From VKMB-3413 sp041027365 (GTDB taxonomy: Bacteria > Pseudomonadota > Alphaproteobacteria > Rhizobiales > Rhizobiaceae): a DNA stretch of 64,000 nucleotides. The notes beneath the pieces were generated by a model. The model saw only the letters and a program-made list of their open reading frames with translations. It had not been told where the DNA came from and searched no databases. Each line of letters opens with the position of its first letter. Position 1 is the first letter of the stretch. Below, piece after piece: positions 7,921 through 16,229 of this stretch. The stretch lies in contig NZ_JBFTEH010000004.1 in NCBI RefSeq assembly GCF_041027365.1, positions 248,001-312,000 of the forward strand, in the 5' to 3' direction. A program made the position numbers and the translations under genes.

Positions 7921-9531
7921 ATGACCGACGTGACGCTGCCGCCGCCCGACCGCTTCTCGGTCGCGGGCAAATCCATCGCCGTCGCGGAGACGGTGGAGGT
8001 TCTCGTCGTCGGTGCGGGCGCGGCCGGCTGCGCCGCGGCGATCGCGGCCGCCAGGGCCGGCGTGTCGGTGATGCTGGTCGACGAGAACCCGGTCTCGCCC
8101 GGCCTCGTCGGCATGGACGTGCCCTTCTACTTCGGCGGGCGCGCGACCAACGCCGTGCAGACGCCGGAGCGGCTGGTCGAGCAGGTGCTGGAGACGAGCC
8201 CGGCGCTGGCCAAGGCGCTGGAGGCGGGCGTCGACGTCCGCCTGTCGACGAGTGTCTGGGGCGCCTGGGTCAAGGCGCCCGGCCTCGCCGGTCTCGCCAG
8301 GGGCCTTGCGGGCCTCGCGGACGAGGAGAAGAGCTGGTTCGTCGGCTTCGACCGGCTGGTGCTCGCCACCGGCGCGCGCGACCTCAACTTCACCTTCGCC
8401 GGCTCGGACCAGCCGGGCGTGATGGGCGCGCAAGGGTTCCACACGCTGCTGGCGCGCTACGACGCCTTCGCGGGCCGCCGCATCATCATCGTCGGCTCCG
8501 GTGCGCTGGCGCTCCAGACGGCCGATCTGGCGCTCAGGCGTGGCCTCGAGGTCGCGGCGCTGGTCGAGGTGCGCGACGCGGCGCAGGGACCGGCCGAGGC
8601 CGTTGCGGCGCTGCGGGACAGGGGGGTGGAGATCGTCACCGGCCATGTGCCGCTGCAGGCAAAGGGCAATGCCGAGGGCGTCACCGGCCTCGTCCTCGCA
8701 CAGCGAGACGATGCGGATGCGACACGCGAGTTCGCCTGCGACACGGTCGTGATGGCGGTCGGCACGGTGCCGGTGATCGAGCTGATCGACGTCCTCGGCG
8801 CGGCGCGCGAGATGGCGCCGGCGCGGGGCGGGCACGTGCCGGTGGCGTCGGCCGAGGGCGCGACATCGCTGGCGGAGGTGTTCGTCGCCGGCGACTGCGC
8901 CGGGCTCGGCGAGGACGCCGAAGCGTCGGGACAGCGGGCCGGGCGCGTGGTGCTCGCCTCGCTCGGCAGGGCGGCCAGCGATCCCGCGGCGGCCGACGCG
9001 GATGCAGCGGGAACGCGCTCGACGCCCGCCGGCGGCGGCCTCGGCTACCAGCTCGACTGGGCTCGGGCACTGCTTGGCACAGGCGGAACGGACGTGCTCG
9101 CCTGCCTCTGCGAGGACGTCACCCGCGGCGACCTCCTGGGCGTGAAGCCGCCGCGCTATCTCGACTGGCGCTCCAACGCCATCGGCCGGCGCGACCTCAC
9201 CACCATCGCCGCGGACGGCCCGGTGAACCCGGACCAGATGAAGCGGCTCACCCGCGTCTGCATGGGCGCCTGCCAGGCGCGGCGCTGCCGCGAGCAGGTG
9301 GCGCTGACGATGGCGATCGGCGCCAATGTCGCGCCGGAGACTGTGCCGCTCGCCGGCTATCGCGCGCCGGTGCGCCCGCTGCCGCTGTCGGTGCTCGCCG
9401 ACTGGGAGGAGGCGCCCGACATGGATGCCGGCTGGAACGTCTGGTTCGGCATCGCGACGCAGTGGATCGGCTACGAGGACATCGGCACGGAACGCGAGGC
9501 CGAGCAGCTTCGCGCCGGCATGCCGTATTGA
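7921..9531 (+). CDS. OoxA/HcnB-like FAD/NAD(P) oxidoreductase with BFD-type [2Fe-2S] domain
   Basis: 536 residues, starting on the base after the previous stop. An N-terminal FAD motif (VGAGAAGCAAAIAAARAG, from about residue 26) and a second dinucleotide motif (IIIVGSGALALQTADLA) give the two-domain pyridine-nucleotide-disulphide reductase fold. Cysteines 395, 397, 447 and 451 (CLC ... CMGAC) match the BFD-like [2Fe-2S] domain of opine oxidase A, hydrogen cyanide synthase B and octopine/nopaline oxidases. Family members work in a complex with a DAO-type beta subunit, here probably the next gene. The usual small ferredoxin-like subunit (HcnA/OoxC, ~100 aa) is not present between or beside them. 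Likely role: oxidation of a secondary or tertiary amine in the catabolic pathway (inference). Confidence 0.85.
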   Translation: MTDVTLPPPDRFSVAGKSIAVAETVEVLVVGAGAAGCAAAIAAARAGVSVMLVDENPVSPGLVGMDVPFYFGGRATNAVQTPERLVEQVLETSPALAKALEAGVDVRLSTSVWGAWVKAPGLAGLARGLAGLADEEKSWFVGFDRLVLATGARDLNFTFAGSDQPGVMGAQGFHTLLARYDAFAGRRIIIVGSGALALQTADLALRRGLEVAALVEVRDAAQGPAEAVAALRDRGVEIVTGHVPLQAKGNAEGVTGLVLAQRDDADATREFACDTVVMAVGTVPVIELIDVLGAAREMAPARGGHVPVASAEGATSLAEVFVAGDCAGLGEDAEASGQRAGRVVLASLGRAASDPAAADADAAGTRSTPAGGGLGYQLDWARALLGTGGTDVLACLCEDVTRGDLLGVKPPRYLDWRSNAIGRRDLTTIAADGPVNPDQMKRLTRVCMGACQARRCREQVALTMAIGANVAPETVPLAGYRAPVRPLPLSVLADWEEAPDMDAGWNVWFGIATQWIGYEDIGTEREAEQLRAGMPY

Positions 9532-9541
9532 GGAGCGGGCG

Positions 9542-10726
9542 ATGAGCCGGACGGGAACATCGGTGGTCGTCGTCGGCGGCGGCGTCACGGGGCTCTCCAC
9601 CGCCTGGTGGCTGGCGCGCTCCGGCGTCGACGTCACCGTGGTCGAGAAGGGCATCGTCGGCTTCGAGGCCTCGGGGCGCAACGGCGGCGGCGCGACGCAC
9701 TACCAGAGCCCGCTGTTCCACGAGGAGCAGCGGCTGTGGCCGCAGATGGACGAGCTCCTCGGCTATCCCACCGAGTATCAGCGCGAACGCATCATCTTCC
9801 AGGTCGACCCGCGCAAGGAGAAGTTCCACGAGGGGCTGAGCCTGCGCCTGCCGGCCGGCTACGACTGGGAGGTGCTGGACCCCAAGCAGGTCCGCGAACT
9901 GGTGCCGCTCGCCGGCGACAACGTCGTCTCCGGCGTCCACTTCCATTTCGGCGGCCACGCCAATCCGCAGCGCACGGCCCAAGCCTATGCCTGGGCAGCG
10001 CAGGACCTCGGCGCGACGATCCTGCAGCACACGGCGGTGACCGGCATCGCGATGGCCGGCGGCAGGGTGACGGGGGTCGAGACGGCGAAGGGCACGATCG
10101 GCTGCGACGCGCTGGTGATCGCGGCGGGGCCGCAGACCGGCAAGCTCGCCGCGATGATCGGCGTCGGCCTGCCGATGGCGGCGGCGCGGGCCGAGATGAT
10201 CGTCACGGAGCCTCTGGCGATGATGCCGATCACCGGCGTCGACGGCAACGGCCTCTATGGCCGTCAGACCCTGCGCGGCAACCTCGCCTATGGCGGCGGT
10301 CCGCACGAATGGCAGGACGACGTGGTGCTCGACGCGGCGCCGCCGAAGCCGTCCGGCTCGGTCACGCGGAACCTTGCCAAGCGCGTCGCCGAACTTCTGC
10401 CGAAGGCCGCGCATGCGCGGGTGATCCGCTCCTGGGCGGGCGTCATCGAGAACACGCCGGACGGGCGCCCGGTGATCGAGCGGCTGAGCGACCCCGGCAA
10501 CGTCGTCGTCGCGACGATGTCGAGCGTCGGCTTCGGCCTCTCGCCGGCGTCGGGCCACGCGATCCGCGACCTCGTGATCGACGGCACCTGCAGCTTTGCG
10601 GACCTGTCGAAGCTGTCGCTGAAGCGCTTCGCGGGAATCCGGGACGATTGGCGGGCGCATCTGAAGTGGTTGCCGCCGCAGGCTGCGGAGGTAAGGGTGG
10701 GGCCCGGCGGGCAGGCGGCGCGTTGA
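9542..10726 (+). CDS. DAO-family FAD-dependent amine/amino acid oxidoreductase
   Basis: 394 residues, with a good ribosome site (GAGGAGCGGG) and only 10 bases after the previous stop. The FAD-binding motif VVVGGGVTGLSTAWWLARSG is at residues 8-27, followed by the DAO-fold sequence EASGRNGGG. The C-terminal region IENTPDGRPVIE ... SSVGFGLSPASG is the second FAD-contact segment typical of sarcosine oxidase beta, glycine oxidase and opine oxidase B. It is probably the beta subunit paired with the preceding OoxA-like protein and would oxidise an N-alkyl amino acid, releasing an aldehyde or keto acid. The operon appears to end here, since the next 558 bases are non-coding. Confidence 0.88.
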   Translation: MSRTGTSVVVVGGGVTGLSTAWWLARSGVDVTVVEKGIVGFEASGRNGGGATHYQSPLFHEEQRLWPQMDELLGYPTEYQRERIIFQVDPRKEKFHEGLSLRLPAGYDWEVLDPKQVRELVPLAGDNVVSGVHFHFGGHANPQRTAQAYAWAAQDLGATILQHTAVTGIAMAGGRVTGVETAKGTIGCDALVIAAGPQTGKLAAMIGVGLPMAAARAEMIVTEPLAMMPITGVDGNGLYGRQTLRGNLAYGGGPHEWQDDVVLDAAPPKPSGSVTRNLAKRVAELLPKAAHARVIRSWAGVIENTPDGRPVIERLSDPGNVVVATMSSVGFGLSPASGHAIRDLVIDGTCSFADLSKLSLKRFAGIRDDWRAHLKWLPPQAAEVRVGPGGQAAR

Positions 10727-10841
10727 CGGGAGCGGTCTCTCGAAGCGCTGTATCCGCCGGCCGCTGCGGCGCCACAGCGGTTCGTCCGGCGCTGCGCGAT
10801 GTCGGGCGCGGGTCACGACGAAGAGAGACCGCGCCTCTACA

Positions 10842-10880
10842 GTCGTCATTCTCGGGACCCGTCCCGAGAATCCAGGGATC
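10842..10880. repeat. Palindromic intergenic repeat, copy A
   Basis: Inverted repeat ATTCTCGGGAC-CC-GTCCCGAGAAT with flanks GTCGTC and CCAGGGATC. It belongs to a short REP/RPE-like family seen four times in 10727-11284 and twice near 51.2-51.4 kb. The rest of 10727-11284 holds no supported gene. Confidence 0.8.
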
Positions 10881-10940
10881 GTAGGATTCGACGGACTTCG
10901 TGAGCGATGGAGAAAATGGGGGCGACGGCTGCGGCAGCGA

Positions 10941-10978
10941 GTCTGGATTCTCGGGACGGAGCCCGAGAATGACGAAGC
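10941..10978. repeat. Palindromic intergenic repeat, copy B (opposite orientation to A)
   Basis: CTGGATTCTCGGGAC-GGA-GCCCGAGAATGACGAAG. This is the reverse-oriented counterpart of copy A, about 60 bases away, so the two could fold into a long cruciform or RNA hairpin. Confidence 0.8.
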
Positions 10979-11034
10979 TGGGATGTTCGGAGCCTTCTGA
11001 GGCGACTTGGTTGATAGCGGAGGGTCGCTGCGTT

Positions 11035-11068
11035 TCGTCATCTCGGCCTTAAGCCGGGATCCACGCCA
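11035..11068. repeat. Palindromic intergenic repeat, copy C
   Basis: TCGTCATCTCGGCCTTAAGCCGGGATCC. It has the same GTCAT-start and GGATCC-end frame as the copies at 51.2 kb, with TTAA at the symmetry centre. Confidence 0.75.
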
Positions 11069-11146
11069 AGCCGCCGCAATCGTCAAATCTCTTCATTCGG
11101 AATTCGATGTAGTCATGAAATGGAGGGTAAGTTTCGCCGCCGAGGA

Positions 11147-11178
11147 ATGGGTCTCGGGTCAGACCCGGCATGACGAAG
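11147..11178. repeat. Palindromic intergenic repeat, copy D
   Basis: GGGTCTCGGGTCAGACCCGGCATGACGAAG. This is an inverted orientation of the family, ending in the shared ATGACGAAG tail. Confidence 0.7.
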
Positions 11179-11284
11179 CGGCGGAGGGAGCGCCCTCCCA
11201 ACACCTGTCACTCTCCACGACAAGCATTGCTGCCACCGCTTGTCTTATGCCTTAGTCCAAATTCCCAGCAGAAAGCACCCATCC

Positions 11285-12430
11285 ATGTCCCAGTCCCGCG
11301 GTCATGTCATCGTCGTCGGCGCCGGCATTGCCGGCCTGTCCACCGCCTGGGCGCTGACGCGCCGGGGGTTCAAGGTCGAGGTGTTCGAGCAGGGGCCGGT
11401 CCCGAACCCGCGCGCCACCTCCTATGACGAGCACCGCATCACCCGGCACGCCTACGGCACGCTGGAGGGCTACGCCTATCTGATGCCGCGGGCCTTCGCG
11501 CTCTACGAGGCGATGTTCAGGGACATCGGCGCGCTGCACTTTTCGCCGGGCAGCGTCTTCTACTTCCTGCGCGACGATGTCGACTGGTACGAGCCGGTGT
11601 CGCGCTCGATGACGGCGCTCGGCAAGGGGATGCACGAGATCCCGCTCTCCGAGGTGCCCGAGCGCTTCCCGATGATCGAGACGAAAAGCCTCGCGCGCTG
11701 CGTCGAGACGGAGGAGGGCGGCATGCTCTTCCCGATCCGCATCCTCACCGACCTCACGGTGTGGCTCGGCAATCAGGGCGTCGTCTTCCACGCCGACGCG
11801 CGGGTGAGCGACATCGACCCCGAGGCGGGGACGCTGGTCGCGAACGGCGAGACGTACCGCGCCGACCGGATCGTGATCGCCGCCGGCGCCTGGGTGAACA
11901 AGCTGACGCCGGTGGTGGCGGACGCCGTCGTGCCGTCGCGCCAGGCGGTGCTGTATCTCGCGCCCCCGGCGGAGTACGTCGAAGCGTGGAAGACCGCGCC
12001 GGTGCTGATCGACCTCGGCACCGAGAGCGGCACCTATACGCTGCCGCCGAGGAACGGGACGCGGCTGAAGGTCGGCGACCACGTCTTCACCCGCGCCGGC
12101 GACGCCGACGGCGACCGCATCGCGACCGACGCCGACGTCGCGCGGCTGAACAAGGCGGCGCGGCTCGCCTATCGCGACTTCGACCGCTATCAGGTGCTGG
12201 AGAAGAAGATCTGCTTCTACACCGTCACCCGCGACCCCAGCGAGGAGTTCCAGGTCAAGCCCTGGGGCGAGAAGGCCTGGGTCGTCAGCGCCTGTTCCGG
12301 CCACGGCTTCAAGCTCGGGCCCCTGATCGGCGACGGCGTCGCCGCCGCGATCGCCGGGGAACGCTCGGACGAGGATACGGTGCGGCTGACGGCGGGGCGC
12401 ATGAGCCTCGACGAGGCGCGGGCGCTTTAG
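11285..12430 (+). CDS. Second DAO-family FAD-dependent oxidoreductase (monomeric sarcosine oxidase-like)
   Basis: 381 residues from ATG 11285; an earlier in-frame ATG at 11240 would add 15 residues before the FAD motif and is less likely. HVIVVGAGIAGLSTAWALTR is the N-terminal dinucleotide motif. The segment TSYDEHRITRHAYG and the late CSGHGFKLGPLIGDGVA block are characteristic of monomeric sarcosine oxidase and N-methyltryptophan oxidase. In those enzymes a Cys near this block carries covalent flavin; here it would be the Cys in SACSGHGFK. Predicted reaction: oxidative removal of an N-methyl or amine from an amino acid derivative, giving formaldehyde or imine plus H2O2. It is separated from the upstream operon by palindromic repeats, so it probably has its own promoter. 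Confidence 0.85.
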   Translation: MSQSRGHVIVVGAGIAGLSTAWALTRRGFKVEVFEQGPVPNPRATSYDEHRITRHAYGTLEGYAYLMPRAFALYEAMFRDIGALHFSPGSVFYFLRDDVDWYEPVSRSMTALGKGMHEIPLSEVPERFPMIETKSLARCVETEEGGMLFPIRILTDLTVWLGNQGVVFHADARVSDIDPEAGTLVANGETYRADRIVIAAGAWVNKLTPVVADAVVPSRQAVLYLAPPAEYVEAWKTAPVLIDLGTESGTYTLPPRNGTRLKVGDHVFTRAGDADGDRIATDADVARLNKAARLAYRDFDRYQVLEKKICFYTVTRDPSEEFQVKPWGEKAWVVSACSGHGFKLGPLIGDGVAAAIAGERSDEDTVRLTAGRMSLDEARAL

Positions 12431-12515
12431 CCGGCGGGCTGAGGCGCGAGTTCGGCGGAGGGCGGAGGCGATCGCCGTCTCGGCGACTTGTCGCGCGCTC
12501 ACCTGATGCGAAACG

Positions 12516-12527
12516 CACCAATTGGTG
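12516..12527. promoter_or_regulatory. 12-bp palindrome upstream of the desaturase-like gene
   Basis: CACCAATTGGTG is a perfect palindrome 99 bases before the ATG at 12627, in the only sizeable gap between the oxidase and desaturase genes. It could be an operator for the locus. It shares TTGG/CCAA half-sites with the inverted repeat before the ABC importer operon (21816-21839). Confidence 0.35.
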
Positions 12528-12626
12528 ATCTTTTTCAATAGCTGGGCAGGTTTCGCGACAATCCTCATCACGGCTTGGTGAAGTGCAGAATTGTGCATCG
12601 GCGGGTTTCGCCCGAATCATGGGCGC

Positions 12627-13586
12627 ATGACGACAGCGCCTCGATTCGCAGCAACTCCCTTCCGCCGCGGCCAGGCCGTGGAGTGGCCGACCCTGATCCT
12701 CGCCATCGCGATCTACGCGGCCTGGGGCGCGCTGACCTTCTTTCACCATCTGATCCCGCTGGTGCTGCTGGTGCCGGCGGCGGCCTGGACCATCGCCTGG
12801 CAGGGCTCCCTGCAGCACGAGATCATCCACGGCCATCCGACCAAGTGGCGCGCCGTCAACCGGGCGCTCGGCTTTGTGCCGCTGTCGCTGTGGATCCCGT
12901 TCGCGCGCTATCGCACCATGCATCTCTGCCACCACCGCGACGAGCGGCTGACCGACCCGCTGGACGATCCGGAATCCTACTACTGGATCGAGGCGGACTG
13001 GGCGAAGCTCAGCCCGCTCGCCCGCGGCCTCGTCGAGGCGCAGACCTGCCTCGCCGGCCGGCTGGTGATCGGGCCGGCCTGGTCGATCACCCGCTTCCTC
13101 TGGTCGGAGGCGCGGGCGATCCGGGCCGGCGACCGCCTGCTCCTGTCGATCTGGGCGCGGCACCTGCTCGGTTGCGCCGTCGTCATCGCCTGGCTGTGGA
13201 GCGTCTGCGGGATCTCGCCGCTCGCCTATCTCGCGACCTTCGTCTACCCCGGCACGGCGCTGTTGCTCATCCGCTCCTTCGCCGAGCACAAGGCCGAAGG
13301 CGCGGTGTCGAAGCGCACGGCGATCGTCGAGGGCTCGCCCGTGCTGGCGCTGCTCTTCCTCAACAACAATCTGCACGCCGCGCACCACGCGCATCCGACG
13401 CTGCCCTGGTACCGGCTGCCGGAATGGTACCGCGAGCACCGCGCGGCGCTCCTCGGCGCCAATGGCGGCCTGCTCTACGAGGGCTACAAGGACGTCTTCC
13501 GCCGCTTCTTCGTCGCCCCGCACGACCGCCCGGCGCATCCGCTCGGCCGCGCGCCGGACGCGACGGACGGCGGCGCGCCGGCCTGA
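12627..13586 (+). CDS. Membrane fatty-acid-desaturase-fold di-iron protein
   Basis: 319 residues from ATG 12627 (an ATG at 12591 is also in frame). The three His boxes of the membrane di-iron superfamily are all present: HEIIH (64-68), HLCHH (99-103) and HAAHH near residue 265. Several hydrophobic segments flank them (residues 21-57, about 170-215). Members desaturate or hydroxylate acyl chains, and some act on small amine or carotenoid substrates. Its position inside an amine-catabolism locus, rather than with lipid genes, suggests a hydroxylase/desaturase acting on the pathway substrate, but this is only inference. An ordinary lipid desaturase remains possible. Confidence 0.85.
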   Translation: MTTAPRFAATPFRRGQAVEWPTLILAIAIYAAWGALTFFHHLIPLVLLVPAAAWTIAWQGSLQHEIIHGHPTKWRAVNRALGFVPLSLWIPFARYRTMHLCHHRDERLTDPLDDPESYYWIEADWAKLSPLARGLVEAQTCLAGRLVIGPAWSITRFLWSEARAIRAGDRLLLSIWARHLLGCAVVIAWLWSVCGISPLAYLATFVYPGTALLLIRSFAEHKAEGAVSKRTAIVEGSPVLALLFLNNNLHAAHHAHPTLPWYRLPEWYREHRAALLGANGGLLYEGYKDVFRRFFVAPHDRPAHPLGRAPDATDGGAPA

Positions 13587-13714
13587 TCGCCCAGTCGGCG
13601 GCTGCCACGACGGCCGGGCCGGGCGAGGGTGCCCGCCGTCACCGCCGAGACGCCGGTGCCGGCCGCTTCGGCGCGATCGGCCAGCCTCATTCTTCTCCCG
13701 CGACAGTCGAGCCC

Positions 13715-14524
13715 ATGACCCGCACCGCCAGCCTCGGAATGTACGACATGCCCTGGCTGCACTCCGCGAACGACGCCCTCTGGACCGGGATCGCGGCGCG
13801 CCTGCGCGCGGCGGGGCTCTCCGGCGTGCCGGAGACTCTGGATCGCGACCGGCCGCTCGGTGAGATCTGGCGCGACCCGGCGCTGCGCCTCGCCCAGACC
13901 TGCGGCTATCCCCTGATGACGCAGCTCGCGGATATCGTCGCACCGGTGGCGGCGCCGGTCTATCGCTGGCCGGGCTGTTCCGGCGCGGCGCATTGCAGCG
14001 TGGTCGTCGTCGCGGTGGGCTCGCACTACGAGGCGCTGGGCGACCTGCGCGGCGGCCGCGCCGCGATGAACGGGCGGGACTCCAATTCGGGCATGAACCT
14101 CCTCCGCCACGCCGTCGCGCCGCTGGCAACGGACGGGCGGTTCTTCGGCGCCGTCGTCGAGACCGGCAGCCATCTCGCCAGCCTCGACCATGTCGCCTGG
14201 GGGCAAGCGGACGTCGCAGCGGTCGACTGCGTCACCTTCGGCCTTGCCCGCCGGCACCGGCCGGATCTGACCGCGGGCGTGCGCGTCCTCGCGGAGACGG
14301 CGAAGAGCCCGTCGCTGCCCTTCGTCACGCGGGCGTCGGCATCGGCCGAAGAGATCGCGCTTCTGCGCCGGGCGCTGGCAGAAGCGATCGCCGACCCGGA
14401 ACTCGCCGCGGCGACGGAGGCGCTGGGGCTGGCGGGAGTGGAGCCGGTGACGGCCGAAGACTACGAGATCGTCCTCGCCTATGAGCGGCAGGCAGAGGCG
14501 GCCGGCTATCCCGCGCTCGCCTGA
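13715..14524 (+). CDS. PhnD-like (phosphate/phosphonate ABC-type) periplasmic-binding-fold protein without signal peptide
   Basis: 269 residues. The segments ASLGMYDMPWL, GYPLMTQLADIV, NSGMNLLRH, ETGSHLASLDHVAWGQADVAAVDC and FVTRASASAEE follow the pattern of PhnD-type binding proteins. No signal peptide is seen at the start, so it may be a cytoplasmic sensor or a protein with a mis-set start; however the upstream 130 bases in frame do not encode a hydrophobic leader. It is the last + strand gene of the locus, 129 bases after the desaturase-like gene, and convergent with the M20 peptidase gene. Its ligand is unknown. Confidence 0.7.
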   Translation: MTRTASLGMYDMPWLHSANDALWTGIAARLRAAGLSGVPETLDRDRPLGEIWRDPALRLAQTCGYPLMTQLADIVAPVAAPVYRWPGCSGAAHCSVVVVAVGSHYEALGDLRGGRAAMNGRDSNSGMNLLRHAVAPLATDGRFFGAVVETGSHLASLDHVAWGQADVAAVDCVTFGLARRHRPDLTAGVRVLAETAKSPSLPFVTRASASAEEIALLRRALAEAIADPELAAATEALGLAGVEPVTAEDYEIVLAYERQAEAAGYPALA

Positions 14525-14579
14525 GCGATCGTTTGTCCAGCAGAGACAGTACTCTACGGAAAGATGCTGATCCTGTGCC

Positions 14580-16229
14580 TCAGGCGTCGGTCGTCTGGAA
14601 CAGCTGCCGGACGGTCCGCGCGATCAGCGCCGGCAGCACCTCAAAGCCGTAGCCGACGTGCAGACGCTCGAGCTTTTGGTGGAACTCGCGGCCCCAGGGG
14701 CCGATGTTGATCACCGGGAAGCTCAGGATGTCGTCCGCCGGCCGGTCGACGAAGGCCGGGGGCGGCGTGTTGGCCGCGACGAGTTCCAGGCCGGCGGCGC
14801 GGTGGCCGAGGAAGCTCATGTCGGAAATGCCCGAGAAATAGTGGCGCACGCCGATGGTGGTGCCGTATTCGGCGGCGACCGACCCGGCGGCGGAGCGCAG
14901 CGCCGCTTCCAACTGCCGATGCGTCGCCTGATCCGGGTCGAGATGGACGGCCGGATAGTGCAGGCCGGCAAAGCCGATCACCACCACCGGACCCTCCAGC
15001 CCTGCCCGGCGGGCGAGCGCGTCGACCAGCGGCGGCGTCACGGCGAAGGGGTTGTCGTCGTCCGCCGGCGGCGAGTCTTCGCCGGCCGCATCGCCGCCCC
15101 GTGCGGCGGCGAGGTCTTTCAGCGCGGCGAAGGTGATGACCCTCGGTGGATAGGCGGCGACGGGAGCGCCCGGGAAGGCGGCGGCCTGGGCGGCGGTGCG
15201 CGCGATCGCGCGCTCCATCGCCGCGGCGACCGCAGCCTCGAAGAGCGCGAACACCTCGGCCGGCGTGCGGCGCTGGGAAAGGATGTTGAAGGCGAGCCAG
15301 ACCCGGTCCGGCATCGTCACGTCATAGCGCACGCGGAAGTCGGCGAGGCTGAGGCAGACCGGCGGCGCGCTCCACTCGCCCTCGACGCTTTCCGCCATCT
15401 CGACGTTCGCCTCGATCTCGCGGACGATCTCGGCCGCGATCAGGCCGGCGCTGAGGCCTTCGAAGGGATAGCCGGCATGCGCCGGGCGGCCGACGACATA
15501 GGCGAAGGGCAACAGCTTGCCGACCGAGCCGAGGAAGATCGATCGCCCGGCCGAGCCGTCGTGGAGGTCGCTCGTCGCGTCGAGATTGATCGCGCCGACG
15601 ATGTCGAGGTCCCAGTCGCGCGCCAGGGCGGGCAGGGCGTCGCGGACCGAGCGGATGCCGCGCGAGCGGTTCTCCTCGTCGGGCGTCGCGAGGAGCAGGA
15701 GGTTGCCGTCGAAGCTCTCGTCCTCGGCGAAGGCTTCGAGCACGGCGATGCCGGCCGCGATGCCGCTCTTCATGTCGAGGATGCCGCGGCCGGGCAGGAA
15801 GTCGTCGCCGGAGAGATCCTCGGCGGCAAGGCGCTCGGCCTCCGTCGCGGGCTTCGTCAGCTCCGTCCGGAGCGCTTCGCGCAGCGCCAGGGGATCGCAG
15901 GCGAGCGGCGCGAGGGCGCCGTAGTTCTCGATGCCGACGGTGTCGAAATGGCCGGCGAGGACGAGGGTCCGCCGGCCGCGACCGCGCACCAGCGCGGCGA
16001 CGCTGGAGCAGCCGGGAAGCTCCGGCGCCGGGATCAGCCGCAGCCGGTCCGGACGGTCGCGGAAGGCGGGCAGGTCGGCGAGGAAGGCGTCGAGACGCGG
16101 CCCGAACGCCGCCTCGTCGGCGCTGCCGGTGACGCTCGGCCAGGCAACGAGGCGCAGGGTGATCTCGCGCACGCGATCGAACCAGCCGCTCTGCGGCGGT
16201 GCGGCGCCTGCGGCCTCTGCCGATGTCAT
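14580..16229 (-). CDS. M20-family metallopeptidase, RocB-like
   Basis: 549 residues; its ATG overlaps the stop of the ABC ATPase gene (ATGA at 16226-16229). Zinc-site signatures of the M20 family are visible: LAGHFDTVG (His and Asp), GILDMKSGIAAG (bridging Asp) and TPDEENRS (catalytic Glu plus zinc Glu). The length and the first-residue pattern (ITLRLVAWPSVTGSADE) match the RocB group, long M20 proteins linked to arginine and amino-acid utilisation. No signal peptide, so it is cytoplasmic. As last gene of the importer operon it probably hydrolyses the imported molecule (a dipeptide or N-acyl amino acid) to release the substrate for the oxidases encoded convergently. Confidence 0.85.
   Translation of the reverse strand: MTSAEAAGAAPPQSGWFDRVREITLRLVAWPSVTGSADEAAFGPRLDAFLADLPAFRDRPDRLRLIPAPELPGCSSVAALVRGRGRRTLVLAGHFDTVGIENYGALAPLACDPLALREALRTELTKPATEAERLAAEDLSGDDFLPGRGILDMKSGIAAGIAVLEAFAEDESFDGNLLLLATPDEENRSRGIRSVRDALPALARDWDLDIVGAINLDATSDLHDGSAGRSIFLGSVGKLLPFAYVVGRPAHAGYPFEGLSAGLIAAEIVREIEANVEMAESVEGEWSAPPVCLSLADFRVRYDVTMPDRVWLAFNILSQRRTPAEVFALFEAAVAAAMERAIARTAAQAAAFPGAPVAAYPPRVITFAALKDLAAARGGDAAGEDSPPADDDNPFAVTPPLVDALARRAGLEGPVVVIGFAGLHYPAVHLDPDQATHRQLEAALRSAAGSVAAEYGTTIGVRHYFSGISDMSFLGHRAAGLELVAANTPPPAFVDRPADDILSFPVINIGPWGREFHQKLERLHVGYGFEVLPALIARTVRQLFQTTDA

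Noticed and set aside
7243..9681. 812-residue open frame on the minus strand
   Set aside because: It is antisense to the PLP enzyme and OoxA-like genes, is Arg/Ala/Asp-rich as expected from shadow frames of GC-rich genes, and has no ribosome site or recognisable domain.
10842..11178. CRISPR-like spacing of repeats
   Set aside because: The units alternate orientation, differ in core sequence and have irregular spacing, which fits REP/RPE elements and not a CRISPR array.
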